A DNA stretch of 64,000 nucleotides from Paratrimastix pyriformis (Eukaryota; Preaxostyla; Paratrimastigidae). The stretch is from NCBI GenBank assembly GCA_027972325.1, contig JAPMOS010000004.1:62001-126000 (forward strand), in the 5' to 3' direction. Both the position numbers and the translations under genes were made by a program. Shown here one piece after another: positions 20,627-31,509 of the stretch (the stretch's first letter is position 1; the number at the start of each line of letters is the position of its first letter). The notes under the pieces were generated by a model. That model was given only the letters and a program-made list of their open reading frames with translations, did not search any database and had not been told where the DNA came from.

Positions 20627-23605
20627 TGTCGGCCGCAGGGGCCGCAGCCTGGGCCGGGGCCGGCACGATGGGGGTCTCAGGAGCCACGGGCGCCGTGGCC
20701 GGGCTGGCCGACTGGGCGGGGGAAGGTCCAACAGGCTCCGGGCTCAGGTTCTCCGATGGCAGTGCCGCCGAGGGCTCCTCGGGCTGCGGGGGCAGCCCCG
20801 CGGGCAGTTCGTGGGCCGAGAGCGGCCCGGGCCTTGGACGGGGGGCGTCACAGTCCGGCAAGGGGACGGGCTGTGCCACGCGGTCGAGGCCGCCTTCCTC
20901 GGGCCGGGGCGCCTCTGGGACCATGACAACCTCTGGAGCGGGGGCCGTCACCGGTGTCGTCGCTGGAGCGGGGGTCGTCTCGGGGGCGGATGTTTCCATG
21001 ACAAGCTCCGCGGTGGGGGCCGCCTCTAGCGTGGGGGTTGGCACAGGGGCCGCCTCTAGCGTGGGGGTTGGCACAGGGGCCGTCTCCTGAGCGGGGACAG
21101 GCACGGGGGCCGTCTCCTGAGCGGGGGCCGTCTCCTGAGCGGGGGCAGCCTCTGGCACGGGGGCAGCCTCTGGCACGGGGGCAGCCTCTGGCACGGGGGC
21201 AGCCTCTGGGGCGGGGGCCGTCACTGGGGCGGGGGCAAGGCCATCAGGAGGTTCGAGGACAAGGGGAGCGGCCCCCTCGTCGGGCCGAGGGGCAGCCGGG
21301 GCGCCCTTGATGGCCGGGACCTCGACCGGCCCCTCGGCCACACGGGGGGCAGCGGGCCCATCCCGGGGCCGTGCGAGTGCGAGCGCGAGGGACATCGGGG
21401 GCGCGTCGTCCTCGGGGGGCCGCCGGTGGCCGGGTCGTGGCAGGGGGGCCGCGTGGGAGGGCGACGCCTCGGGGGCGCGACCCGAAGCCGCCAGGGGCTG
21501 CGGGGGCTGCTTGGGGGTGGACGGTGGGCTCGGAGCCGCCGCCGCCGCAGCGGAGGCTGCCGGCGTGAGGGTCGAGAGAGCGGGCCGCTGTGCCGGCTGG
21601 GCGGAAGAGGAGAGGGAAGATGGCGGTGGGGCCGGGCCGACCGTCGGTGGCAGCGCCGGGGCGGTGGCGGGCCGGGCCGGAACGGGCGCCGGGCCGAGCT
21701 GGGGGCTGCTGGCCATGGCAAGGGGGCGCACCGGGGAGCCGACCACCAGATCGCCCCCCTCCGCGTCATCGCCCAGCGGAGCCTCCGCGTCGGTGGGGGC
21801 AGCCGGGGTCGGGGATGGCACCAGGGCCTGATCGACGCCCGGCCGGAGGGCGGGGGCCGTCACCGAGACCCCGTCCACCTGGTGGCCGCCGCGGGGCGTG
21901 AAGATGTCGGCCGCCAGGAGGGCAGCCAGGGTGCGGCCCTTGGTGGGGCCCAGCCGTGGCCCCGAAGCCGTGGGCGGGCGGGCCGGGGACCAGGCCGGGG
22001 GGGCCGCGGCCGTCTGCCTGGAGGACAGGGGCTGCTGGGGCGGCGTCACAGGGGGGGCGGCCTTCCCGAGGGCCTCGCGCGCCCGTGGGGCCGAGGGTGC
22101 GCCACCGCGAGCTGCCGGGGCCCGTGCGGCGATGGGAGGCGCGGCAGGCGGGGGCGGCGTCTGGGGGCTCGAGGAAGCGAGCGACTGCGGCGACTGCGGC
22201 GAGAGGGGCGAGGTGGCGGCGGTGGCGGCGGTGGCGGTGGCGGCGGCGGCGGCCGCGGGCTGGGGTGCCGGGGCCGGCCGAGGGGGCGTGGCCGCCTCTG
22301 GGGATGCCGCCCCCGCCGAGTCGAGCGGGTACGAGGGCAGGGGCTCCGGAGGAGCCCCGGCGGCCCAGTCGGATGGCGAGCTGGCCATGGGCGGGCCGGT
22401 GCGCCTGGGGGCGGGCAGAGCCGCCATGACTTGGGACACGTCGGGCGGGGAGGTCGGGGGCGGGTGGGGGTTGCGGGGCCGCCGGGGCCCGGGGTTGACG
22501 TGACCCGCCAGGGTGCCGTCCGTCAGGGGCTGGTGGGCCAGGGCCGGCCTCGGCCCGGCTGCTGCTGCCGCTGTCACTGCCGCTGCCGCTGCTGCTGATG
22601 ATGCGGGTGCGGCATCCGGTGGGTCGGGGCGGCCCCGCGAGGCGGGCGGCGGGGCCAGCGAGGGGACCCCGTCGTCGTGCGGTGAGCCGGCCGGACCGCC
22701 CGTGGCGGAGTGGCGGCCGACGGGCGAGCTGAGCAGCAGCTGGCTGAGGCTGGGTCGGGGCGGGGTGGCCTGGGGGGCGGGGCCGCCGGGCATGGCCGCG
22801 CTACTGCCGCCCGACCCGAAGGAGGCCGTGGCGGCCGCCTCGACGGTGAGGGGGCCCATCGGTGGCGCCGCCGCCGGGGCCCCGGGGAGCGGGTCGGCCC
22901 AAGGGCGGGGCATGGCCGTCGAGGGCCGGGGCCGGCTGCAGAGGGGCGCGTCGCCGCCCTCGTCGGCCGTCTCGAGGGGGGCCGGCAGCCGGGCCGAGAA
23001 GGCCGAGGGGCGCAGCGGGGCACGCCGGGCCAGGGGCGAGTCGAGGCCCGGGGGCGACCAGGGGTCCCGGGCCCCCTCGCCGGCATTGCCCTCGCCGGCC
23101 GCCATCCCCAGCAGCAGAGAGGCCTCCTCCTCCTCGGGACCCCCCGCCGCCCACAGCGAGGCCTCATCGGAGGCGCGAGGGCCCAGCCCCGGGGCCTCGG
23201 CGCCGACCGAGGTGCCGAAGGGGCCCAGCGGGGCCAGGGCGGGCCGGTGCAGGAGGGGCGCCTGCATGGCCACCCGGAGGCTGAAGCGGAGCGGCGGAGA
23301 GGCCGTCGCGGGCCGGACCACCGAGCCCGAGGCCGAGCCCGAGGCCATGGGGGCCCGCAGCTGGCCCGGCGGGGCGGCGCTGCTCGAGCGGTGGCCGGCG
23401 GCGGGCGGCCCGAAGGCCACCGGGGAGGCCGCCGTATAGGCCGAGCGGAAGGAGAGGGGCGAGGCCGAGTGGGGCAGCGGCGAGTGCCAGCCCGGGGAGG
23501 CCGCCCCGGCCGGGGGGGTGTCCGGGACGGCCCGAGGGGCGAGCCCGGGGGGCGACCCGCGAGACGGGAGCGGAGGGGGACGATGGGGGTAGGCCAAGGC
23601 GCCGG

Positions 23606-23657
<52 letters not shown>

Positions 23658-25269
23658 CCATTCGGGGGAGCGCGGCGGCGGCGGGACGGCGGCGGCGGGG
23701 GTGGCCCAGCCCCATGTGCCGCTGGGGCCGGGCGGATAGAAGCCCGCGCCCGGGCCGCCCCCAGGGGTTGGCGGCGAGTCCCCGGTGGGCGGGGGCGGCG
23801 GGGCGTCCGAGGCGGGCGCCTTGGCCCCAGCGGGCCCGCGGATGGGCGAGAGCGACAGGGACTCCTCGTCGACGTCGACCAGCATCAGGTCGCTCCCGCT
23901 GGGCGAGGCGGCCCCGCCCGGGCGGCCCCCGTGGTGGGCCCCCGATCGGGACGAGCGGGCCGACTGGGCGCGGGCCCGCGGGGCGGCCGGGTTTGAGGTG
24001 GCGGCCGCGGGCCCGCCGGGGAGGCCGGTGGGAGCACCCGTCGCACCGGAAGCGGCCGGCGAGGGTGGGCCCCCCCGGGGGGGCGGCGGGGTCCGGTCGC
24101 CCGGGGAACGGCGCTGCGGAGGCGACGGGGAGAGGACGCCCCCGGTAGCAAAGGCCTGCGAGGGGGGCAGCTGGGGAGTCAGCGGGGGCAGGAGGGCCGC
24201 CGGGCCGGCCGTGGGGGGCGGGGGGGTGGCCAGGCCGGACGCGGGAGAGGGCGGGGGGGCAGGGGGTGGAACGCCCCCCCCTGGGGGTTTGCCGCCGCCT
24301 GGGACGCCAGGAGAGGACGGCGCATGAGGCGCGGGCGAGGGGCCGGCCGCCGGGCCTCCGTGCATCAGCGGCGGCAGGAAGTCACCCGCGGCGGCGTGGG
24401 GGGTCGGGGGCGTGGGGGGGCTCAGATCGGGGGCTGCCGCAGGTCGGGCGGGGTGTGGCAGGGCCGAGCGGGGCCGGGAGCCGCTGCGGGAGGATGGGGG
24501 CGCCCGGCCGGGGGCCTGGGGGTGGGAGGCGGTGGGGCTGCCGCGTGGGGTGGCGGCCGGGCCCGAGGCGAGGGCCGACTGGGTGGGCGAGGGGGCTGCG
24601 GGCTGGGGGTTCGTGTTTCTTCCGACGTCGTGGCGCGAGGAGGAGGACGATGAGGACGATGGCGGGGCGGCGGCGGCGGCCGGTGGGCGGGGCGGGATGG
24701 GGGGTGGCGTCGGGGCCGCCGGGTTGGGCAGCTGCGGGACGCCTACAGGCGCCCCGGCGCGGTCGAGGAGGGAGACGGCAGTCCCAGGAGGGCCGTCACC
24801 TGGAGAGGCACGAGATGAGGCGAGATGAAGGATCCGCGAAGGCCACGTGCCCGAGGGGCCGGCCGAGCGGTCCGGGGAATGCGAGCCCGGGGCGGCACGG
24901 GCAGACCTCTGCCTCGGTTCGGGCGAGCTGGCTCGCCTGGGCCGTGTCCATGGGGTCCCGCTCCTCCGGCCCCTCGGGCCCCGTCGGGGGGGGCGCCATG
25001 GCGGGGCCAGCCGCCGACCTCCCCTCGGACCCGTCCAGCGGGCCCACCGGCGGCAGGTCCGTCAAAATACGGGTTGTACCGGGGCGGCTGAGGGAAGCAG
25101 CGCTGGCCCGGGTCGCCGGGCGGCTCGACCTCGTCGTCGATGAGCCCGTCCGGATCAGCGGCGCCCGCCCGCTGCTGCCCCCGCCGCTGCTGCTCGGTCG
25201 GCCAGCCGGAGGCCCCGCGGACCCACGGGGCGGCGCCGGGAGGGGATGCCGGAAGGCCCCTGGTTCGAT

Positions 25270-25300
<31 letters not shown>

Positions 25301-26697
25301 ATTGAGGGCATGAATGAACGGCGGCAGGAAACGGCGCAGGGCAGGGCAGGGCAGGGCAGGGCAGGGCAGGGCAGGGCAGGGCAGGGCAGGGCAGGGCAGG
25401 GCAGGGCAGGGCAGGGCATGACAAGGCAGGGCATGACAAGGCAGGGCATGGCAGGAGGACCAACCAAAATCGCGGGGTTCGCCTTGCCGGAGGCGAGCTC
25501 TTTGTGGCGCAAGATGCTGCAGTACATTTGGGGAGGGCGGTGCGAGGGGCGCCGGGGAAAAGGAAGGACGCACAGGTGACATGAGAAGTCCCCAAAGGCT
25601 GACCCGCCTCCCTTTCCCCGAGGCCAACCCGAGAAGGCTTACCTCAAGGGCCTGGTCGTAGGATGTGCGCAGGGTGGCCGTGATCTCGCTGGCGGGCCCC
25701 AACTGGCTCTCGGCCCGCTCGACGCCCTGCCGATACACGTCCAGGGCCTCCTCGTAGCGCTTGAGGAACTCCTGTGCGTGGGGGTGGATGGAGACCAGAG
25801 TGCCAGAGGGGGGCAGGCTGAACAATGAACAACGGAAAGCCAGACCAGCTCCACGCCGAGGTTGTGGTATGCCACACAAAGGGTCGAGGTTCGCTCCCGG
25901 GTGATAGCCTCGTCATCTGACTCTGGTCCTATGTTATTGCACCCGCAAGGAATTGCATTCCGAAAAAGGTACGGCCGTGCAGACCAGCCGTAAGGAGATC
26001 CAATCCCGCTCGGGCATATCCCAGAGCGTCGGCATGTCTGCCGGGCAAGATGAGGGTCGAGGCGCCACATGAAACGGACCTGCCGAGCTGCGAAAGAATG
26101 GCACAAAGATTCAAAGAAGTTCCAGCATCATCGATGCCAAGCGACTGCTCCAACTTCTGGGTTTTTTGGAGATAGGCAAGAGCAGTGCGCAATTGTCCTT
26201 GTCTTGGGGAGGCAATCAAAAGAGGAGGATCAAAACACCGGACCTCCTATAAAAAACGGCCAGATTATTGAAAGTGCAGGCGCGGAGTTGCTTGCGTGCG
26301 TCGTGGTTTTGTTGGCCTTCACGCTGCTCGGTGAGAAGTTCGGCTTTTTTCAACAATTCAAAAGCAAGCGCAAAGTTGTCTGATGAAAAAAGAAGGTGAA
26401 GTGGCGGGGCAGGACACCAAATGCAAACCCTGGGACAATGCCTGAGTGGCCAGCGAATTCGCCAACGTTGCGATTTCTTCGCAACTGGCCCATACCTCCG
26501 CACTGGTCACTCCGTACATTTCGCGTCGAAGTAAAAGACCCCGCTCCAGCCATTTTATGGCGTCTGAAAAATGGGGCCAAAGAGAAAAAAAAGCAGTGTG
26601 GCTGCTCCGAAAGAAAAAGTTGGTGCGAACCAAGGGGTTTTCCAACATCCTGTAATTGTTGAGCCCTTTGCTGGACTGCTCGGATCTCTTGCTCCAT
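15062..26697 (-). CDS. TPR protein with a giant Ala/Pro/Glu-rich disordered tail
   Basis: The first seven exons (26697-26631, 26563-26429, 26379-26244, 26202-26080, 26037-25985, 25928-25846, 25771-25643) join in frame to 242 residues of helical TPR-like repeats, for example KPLDAIKWLERGLLLRRE, NDARKQLRACTFNNLAVFY-like and CVAYHNLGVEL then EFLKRYEEALDVYRQGV. This is the kinesin-light-chain/TTC style. After small exons (25516 downward) comes one exon of roughly 9 kb ending at 15652, and after a 58-nt intron (15594-15651, GTCTGT donor) a last exon 15593-15062 with SLTRSRSLRGLSGG. The tail has two polyglutamine runs, a 24-bp tandem (PAVPPEAA) and dozens of EAAPAVEAAPA units. The minus-strand reading is supported by both flanking splices and by CAG-encoded Gln. 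TPR proteins are scaffolds; the tail's role is unknown. Exons between 25600 and 24800 are not fully resolved. The upstream-most ATG in frame is 26697. Confidence 0.75.
17068..17222. repeat. 24-bp coding tandem repeat, six copies
   Basis: Six nearly perfect 24-bp units encode EAAPAVPP on the minus strand inside the giant tail. The near-perfect nucleotide identity implies recent expansion or homogenisation. Confidence 0.9.
17876..18195. repeat. 15-bp coding tandem array (EAAPA units)
   Basis: About twenty units, GGCCGCCTCAACAGC and variants, encode AVEAAPAVEAAPA on the minus strand. A larger duplicated block containing an AADAAFE variant occurs twice. Confidence 0.9.
20558..20624. repeat. (CTG)n run encoding about 21 glutamines on the minus strand
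   Basis: A pure CTG run on the plus strand is CAG on the coding strand of the giant protein. Confidence 0.95.
23606..23653. repeat. Second (CTG)n run encoding about 16 glutamines on the minus strand
   Basis: Same unit and reading as the run near 20.6 kb. It follows RSPEWV in the giant protein. Confidence 0.95.
25270..25299. repeat. 30-nt G run (C run in gene sense) near a 3' splice site
   Basis: Read on the minus strand this is a C run shortly before a probable acceptor (CATCGAACCAG, just below 25270) of the TPR gene. Confidence 0.9.
25337..25452. repeat. GGGCA pentanucleotide array in an intron of the TPR gene
   Basis: About twenty GGGCA units, the last ones degenerating to GGGCATGACAA, lie in the intron between small exons of the TPR gene. 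Confidence 0.95.
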
Positions 26698-26770
26698 TCC
26701 TTGAATTGAATCGATCACAGAGACAGGGGCTATGCGCAGGGAGTGATTCGCTCCGTTCTTGGATCGCCAA
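26698..26770. promoter_or_regulatory. Shared 73-bp upstream region of the TPR gene and NXT1
   Basis: Two divergent ATG codons at 26697 (-) and 26771 (+) leave 73 bp for both promoters. No named motif is visible. Confidence 0.5.
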
Positions 26771-27339
26771 ATGAGTATTACTCAGGGAATCGTCGAAAAC
26801 TCCGCTCGAACAGCGATCGCATTTATCACGGTTTGTATTTTCGCAAGTTTGGGTCGCGATTTTACGACTTGGGGACCAGGAATGGTTCTATCGGACATAT
26901 GACACGGAACGTCACGTCTGCCCCACTGTTCTTCCTGTCGGTTCCACGTTCCCCACCATCTAGAAACTCTGCCGCTTCTATCGGCCGGAGAGTCAGGTTT
27001 TCTTCAATGGAAATCGATATGCAGGCGAAGCCATCGATGCCTTCTTCAAGGATCTCCCCCGCAGCCAACATACCGTCCTGACCATCGACTGCCAACCTGT
27101 GATGGGTCTGCATCCCTCTCGAGGCTCTCTCACATCTGCTTCGTCGGCCACTCTCTCCAGCCGCCCCCCCTCAAGGCGACCTCCCCTCGGCAATCATGGT
27201 CGTGGCCACCGGGCAAGTCAGCTATGGGAATGACGCACAAAAACCATTCACAGAAAATTTCCTGATGGTTCAAGACCCTCAGGGGCAGGCAGGCCAATTT
27301 TACATCATCTCGGACAACTTCCGGATGGTGAACAACTGA
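26771..27339 (+). CDS. NXT1: NTF2-related mRNA export factor NXT1 (p15)
   Basis: Exons 26771-26830, 26880-26915, 26964-27105 and 27176-27339 give 133 residues, the normal length for a single NTF2-fold protein. The fold signatures match NXT1 better than NTF2: EAIDAFFKDLPRSQH, LTIDCQPV, VVATGQVSYGND, FTENFLMVQ and the closing FYIISDNFRMVNN. NXT1 partners with NXF1 to move mRNPs through nuclear pores. Introns are 48-70 nt; donors are GTTTGT and GTCTGC twice. The gene is divergent from the TPR gene. Confidence 0.92.
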
Positions 27340-27566
27340 AGGGGCCACCACACCCGGGGTTTCTCCCCCTCCTCCCACCACCCCGTTTCTTTTGTGATTG
27401 CACATCTCTGCCCAACGCCTCATTCCCTGGGTGTTGCCGGCTCGGCTCGCCTCGTGCACCGGCTCTTTTATGGGTCTCGACCTTCTCGATTGCCTTCCTC
27501 CTGGCCATTCGCCAGAAACAGCATCAAACCAGAACTGTTTCATGATTGGGCTCAGGGAAAAGGCGT

Positions 27567-27606
<40 letters not shown>
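27567..27606. repeat. 40-nt uninterrupted G run between convergent gene ends
   Basis: It lies in the 299-bp interval between the stop codons of NXT1 and the orphan gene. Nothing else is recognisable there. It is a C run in the sense of the minus-strand gene. Confidence 0.95.
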
Positions 27607-27607
<1 letters not shown>

Positions 27608-27638
27608 CGTTCCCGCCAATCCGCCGGGAGTGGCGCGG

Positions 27639-29515
27639 TCAGGTCTCGCCTTCGTCTGGCCATTGGCTGAGGGCCCGGCCGAGCTCCTGGCAAAGAAGAA
27701 AGAAAAGAAGAAACGCATGGGGATGGGGAATGCAGGGGGGCAGCCCTGACGGACCCTCTTGAGCCGGACAATGTTGTCCCACCGCGCCTGGCGGGCCTGC
27801 GAGGCGCGGGTGTGCTCTTGGAAGGCGGCCGTGACGAGGCGCTGCTCTTGGAAGAGGGCATGCCAGGCCACAGCGGCCTCGGGGACAGGTGCAAGCGGTG
27901 TTGCGTGGGGGGGAGGTGGGGCGGTTGGGGGTTGTGGAGGTGGGGGTGGGGGTGGGAGTGCCCCGGAGTTGGGGGCGGCCTGCCTTTGGGCGAGGATGCC
28001 CAGGGCGCCCTGGATCTGGGCCATCAAGAGGGCCGGCGACAGGGGGAGGGCGCTGCCATCGGCGGTTGGGGGGTCGCCCAGGAGGCCCGCCACCGCAAAC
28101 CCGCGAAGTTCCTCCAGGGCATCCCGCAAGTCGGCCAGCTGGGCCTGGAGGACGTGCACGGCCGCGGTCATGTCGACCTGGGGGTCGGTCCACGGCGGCC
28201 CCGTGGCAGGGGTATCGTCACCCATGATGACAGCGATCGTGCCGAGGGTGCCTGGGCCGCCTGCCCTGTCCGAACGAGGCGGCGGCCCAGGGGGTGGTGG
28301 GGTTGCTGGCGGGGGTACGGGTGGCTTTCTCGAAGGGCTGGCCGACGAACTCGGGGTCGGCCGGGGATGGCTCCGACCCTTCGAAGAAGGAGATGGGGCG
28401 CCCGGCTTGGGTCGAGACCGGCGGGGCACGGTGGCTGGGGGGACGGGCGGAGACCCACCAGGGGAGGGCGGATATGGGCTGTGCCCAGAAGAAGCGGCCG
28501 TGCGGCGGGTGGGTGAGGTGGCGGGTGGTGGGGATGGCCGAGGTGAGGCGAGGCGAGGGGCCGAGGGCAGCGGGGGGGGCTCGCCGCCGGCCGCCGACCG
28601 GCGATCCAAAGGCGAAGCGTCCGCACGACCGGGGCTGCGTCCGGATGGAGGCGAGACCCGGAGGGCGGGTTCCGGGTCCATTTCCAAATTGCCTGCCGTT
28701 GAAAAAGGCCGACCAGCCTGCGCGCCTCCGAGTGGCGAAGCACTGCCCTCCTCGGAGGAGGAGGGGGACGGGGACGGGGAGGCGCTGCCGGCCGTCTCGT
28801 CGGCGAACCACTCATCCGACGGGACCGGGACCGGGTCGACCCCAAAAGGCTGGCGCCGCGGAGGGACAGTGCTCAAGTGGGACTCGGCTCGAGGCCAGAG
28901 GGGCTCCGCCACGACGCCCCGTGTCCCCACAGCGCTGGTCTGGGGGCGCCCCGCGACTGTCCTGGGTGGCGGCGTTGGGCGAGGGAGGAATGCTTGTGGA
29001 AACGACCCCGCGCCCCCAATTTGCGAGTGTCGACTGGAGCTTCTCGTCTCACCGACCGGGGGAAGTGGAAGGATGGCGCGGGGGCGCGGCAAGGGAGAAT
29101 AGGCCTGGAGTGCGGCAGTCAAGGCCTGCGCCACCCGTGGGGTGGGATTCGCCGAGTGTCGCCGGAGGCGCCTCCGCCTCCGCCCCTGGGGGACCTCTGT
29201 TGGGCGGGGAGGCGGCAAGCTCGCGATCATGTCCACCGGGGGGAGAAGTGGCAGGCGTGAAATCTCAGGCCCCGTTTGGATTCGCTGGCGGGCGCCCAAG
29301 GAAACCCGGGGAGAAGGCGGAGCGGCCTCTTCGGCATCGGGACGCGGGGGTGATTGTGGGAGGTTCCATGCGTATGAAAAATCCTGCCCCTAATGATGGG
29401 ACCGAGAAAGGGGAAAAAAACAGCACCAGACAAGCTCGTCGGGCAATTCAGAAGATGTTGGCTGAACTGAACTCGCTGAATTGGACGACTCGCATTCGCG
29501 GAAACTAAATGCCAT
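27639..29515 (-). CDS. Orphan Pro/Ser-rich protein with a C-terminal helix
   Basis: Exons 29515-29432, 29389-27755 and 27686-27639 join in frame to 588 residues. The N-terminal two thirds are Pro/Ser/Arg-rich and presumably disordered. The C-terminal third holds helix-forming stretches, MTAAVHVLQAQLADLRDALE and a final region around HTRASQARQARWDNIVRLKR, that could form a coiled coil. I do not recognise the family. The gene model rests on two GTC-type donors (GTCTGG, GTCCGT), matching AG acceptors and frame continuity. A 447-codon open frame on the opposite strand is a GC shadow. It is convergent with NXT1 and tandem to the CRT-like gene. Confidence 0.65.
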
Positions 29516-29696
29516 TATAAGTACGGACGAAAGCAAGCCCCCCCCTGTTCCTTCGCGTCCAAGCCACTTTCTCCCGAACCGTCGAGCGAGTGGTCGGTAC
29601 CCGAGGGTTCAACCGTTAGGACGGCAATCGACAAGGCACGATGACTGTCATTTCAGGCACAAAATGCATTGCGTTTCGAAGTGAGTTAAGTGGTTA

Positions 29697-31509
29697 TTAT
29701 TGAATTCCTTCGCCTTCTTGTGGGACGCGCATCCCCGCCATGATTTGATAGTCGGGATCTCTCTCCCTCGAGTACAGGAAATACTCGTTGATATAGTCAT
29801 GCCAAGCGAGCAAGGCATCCCGCGCTTGGACTGAGTCATCGTAGAGATCCTCCGGTCGGTCGTCGACGCCTGGAGGTGGATTGTCGTCCAGAAGAGGCTC
29901 TTGAATCGGGGGCGGAGCTGAAGCGGGTTGGCCGTCTGGGGTTGCCGTAATTTGTGGCGAATTTTCGAATGACCCGCAAATGAGGACGCCCGAGATGAGG
30001 GGGACCAATCCCGCCACAGTGAAAATTGTCAGCCCCGTGGCGTCCTCTGTCAAGAAGGAGGGATTAGTGACAAATATGCAAAGGCCAAGACGCGGACTTC
30101 CCATGAGCCAGGGCATGGAAAAGAGCACTTGCGATAGAGGGACGGTAATGGCGTTACTAAAGAAACTGTCGCTCGGATGTGGGCTTTCAGTTCGAACCAA
30201 GGGACGCCGGACCAGAGGTTTGCCGAAGAATACCGGATCAATGCGATACCAAGCGCCATCTGATAGGCCAAACCATTGAAGCAAATTCTCGGATTTTTGG
30301 TGCACAGACCCGGATCATGCTGAGAAAGTTAAAGAGCAGCGCAATCCACCAGGCATTCTGGCACCGATCATCGGGGAAGGTGTTGGTCCCCAAGAAGAGG
30401 CACTGTAAACCATCAACTAGATTACCCTAGGGTTATCGCCACTTCATGAGGACCGCCGGTTAGAGCGATAGAGACCTGTAGGTCCAAGCTTCTCTGTGGT
30501 CCAAAATAGGTATACGCAGGGTAGATGAGCAACAACATGGGAAACTCGAAGCAGCGCTCCCAGAAACCCATCGAAAAAACATTCTGTGGCCAAGCGAGCG
30601 GTGAAGAGGGGGAAGGGGATCCCACAGACAGCTTTGTACTGGCGAAAGATCCACTCTTTGAAAACATTGTTGATGGTGTTGGGCAAATCTGCAACGAAGA
30701 AAACCAGTGCTCCATACCAAGTGACTGGGCTGCCTTCTTCGAGCCTTGCGACGGATGATGACAGCGGCGGTCGAGGGCTCCGGAGAATTTCCAAAGTCCA
30801 AGCAGCAACGCTCGCCACCACTAAAGTGCCTCCTCCGGGGATGGGCAACCCGCCAGTGATCCAGGAATAGAAGTTCGGGACAAGAACAACGCCCATCCCG
30901 AAGAGGACCAGGTATGAACCGAGACACTCGTACATCGAGTATCTGGTGGGAAATGTCGACAGACCAAAAAAAAAAGCGCCAGCAGACCTTTTTTTGAGAA
31001 AAAGATAAGAGAAGAGGATTGTAAGGGGAAGAATAGCCTGCCCGAGTATGACCATCGCCTGACCGCCACTCGGCCCAATCAGAGAACCTCCAACAATTTG
31101 AAAAAAGTTTGTAAATGCGCCCGAGATAGAGAGAGGCAGGAAGATCCTGAGGGGGGCCGTGCCCTTCGGACGTTTCAAGATGCATCGTCTCACAAATGCC
31201 TGAAAAGTGAGGCGTTGTGGGCGGAAAACGAGCATGCGCACAGACCACTACTCCGAAAAGGAAAAGGGCACAAAAAAGGTTGAAAATGCTCGTCACAAAC
31301 GGGTAATTTTGCATTGTGTTTAATTCCGATTTAAATAGGATTGTAGTGCACGTTCCGCAACATATATAACAGAGCGCAACTATTCCCAAACGTATTTTTT
31401 GTCCGAAAGCGACACGGAGGAGCGGCGTCTTCCTCCGCTCTTTGCCGGCCATGAACGAGCGCCTGGGGAAACACATGCTGCAGGAGTAGGTTGCTGCTGT
31501 CTGAGACAT
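29697..31509 (-). CDS. CRT-like (chloroquine-resistance-transporter family) membrane transporter
   Basis: The protein belongs to the drug/metabolite transporter superfamily, CRT/CLT branch, which moves thiols, peptides or basic compounds across vacuolar or plastid membranes. About ten hydrophobic helices are visible. Family-like stretches include LGIVALCYICCGTCTTILFK, LNTMQNYPFVTSIFN, GPSGGQAMVILGQAILP, LTILFSYLFLKKR joined to YSMYECLGSYLVLF, LPNTINNVFKEWIFRQYK and DGLQCLFLG. The tail is acidic and Pro-rich. Introns are tiny: 45 nt and 46 nt, and possibly 22 nt and 29 or 41 nt near 30160-30320, where splicing is required to produce a hydrophobic helix (NGLAYQMALGIALI). One junction near 30420-30480 is unresolved. 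Start is the ATG at 31509 or the in-frame ATG at 31476. Substrate unknown. Confidence 0.8.

Noticed and set aside
16435-21090. A 1551-codon open frame on the plus strand (Gly/Ala/Ser-rich) opposite the giant TPR-protein exon, and other long plus-strand frames in 15104-24327
   Set aside because: They are GC-driven shadows. The minus reading is tied by splices to a conserved TPR head and a sensible C-terminal exon, and its triplet runs encode Gln; nothing comparable supports the plus frames.
27759-29102. A 447-codon plus-strand frame
   Set aside because: It lies opposite the orphan gene, has no initiation or splice context, and its composition is that of a GC shadow.
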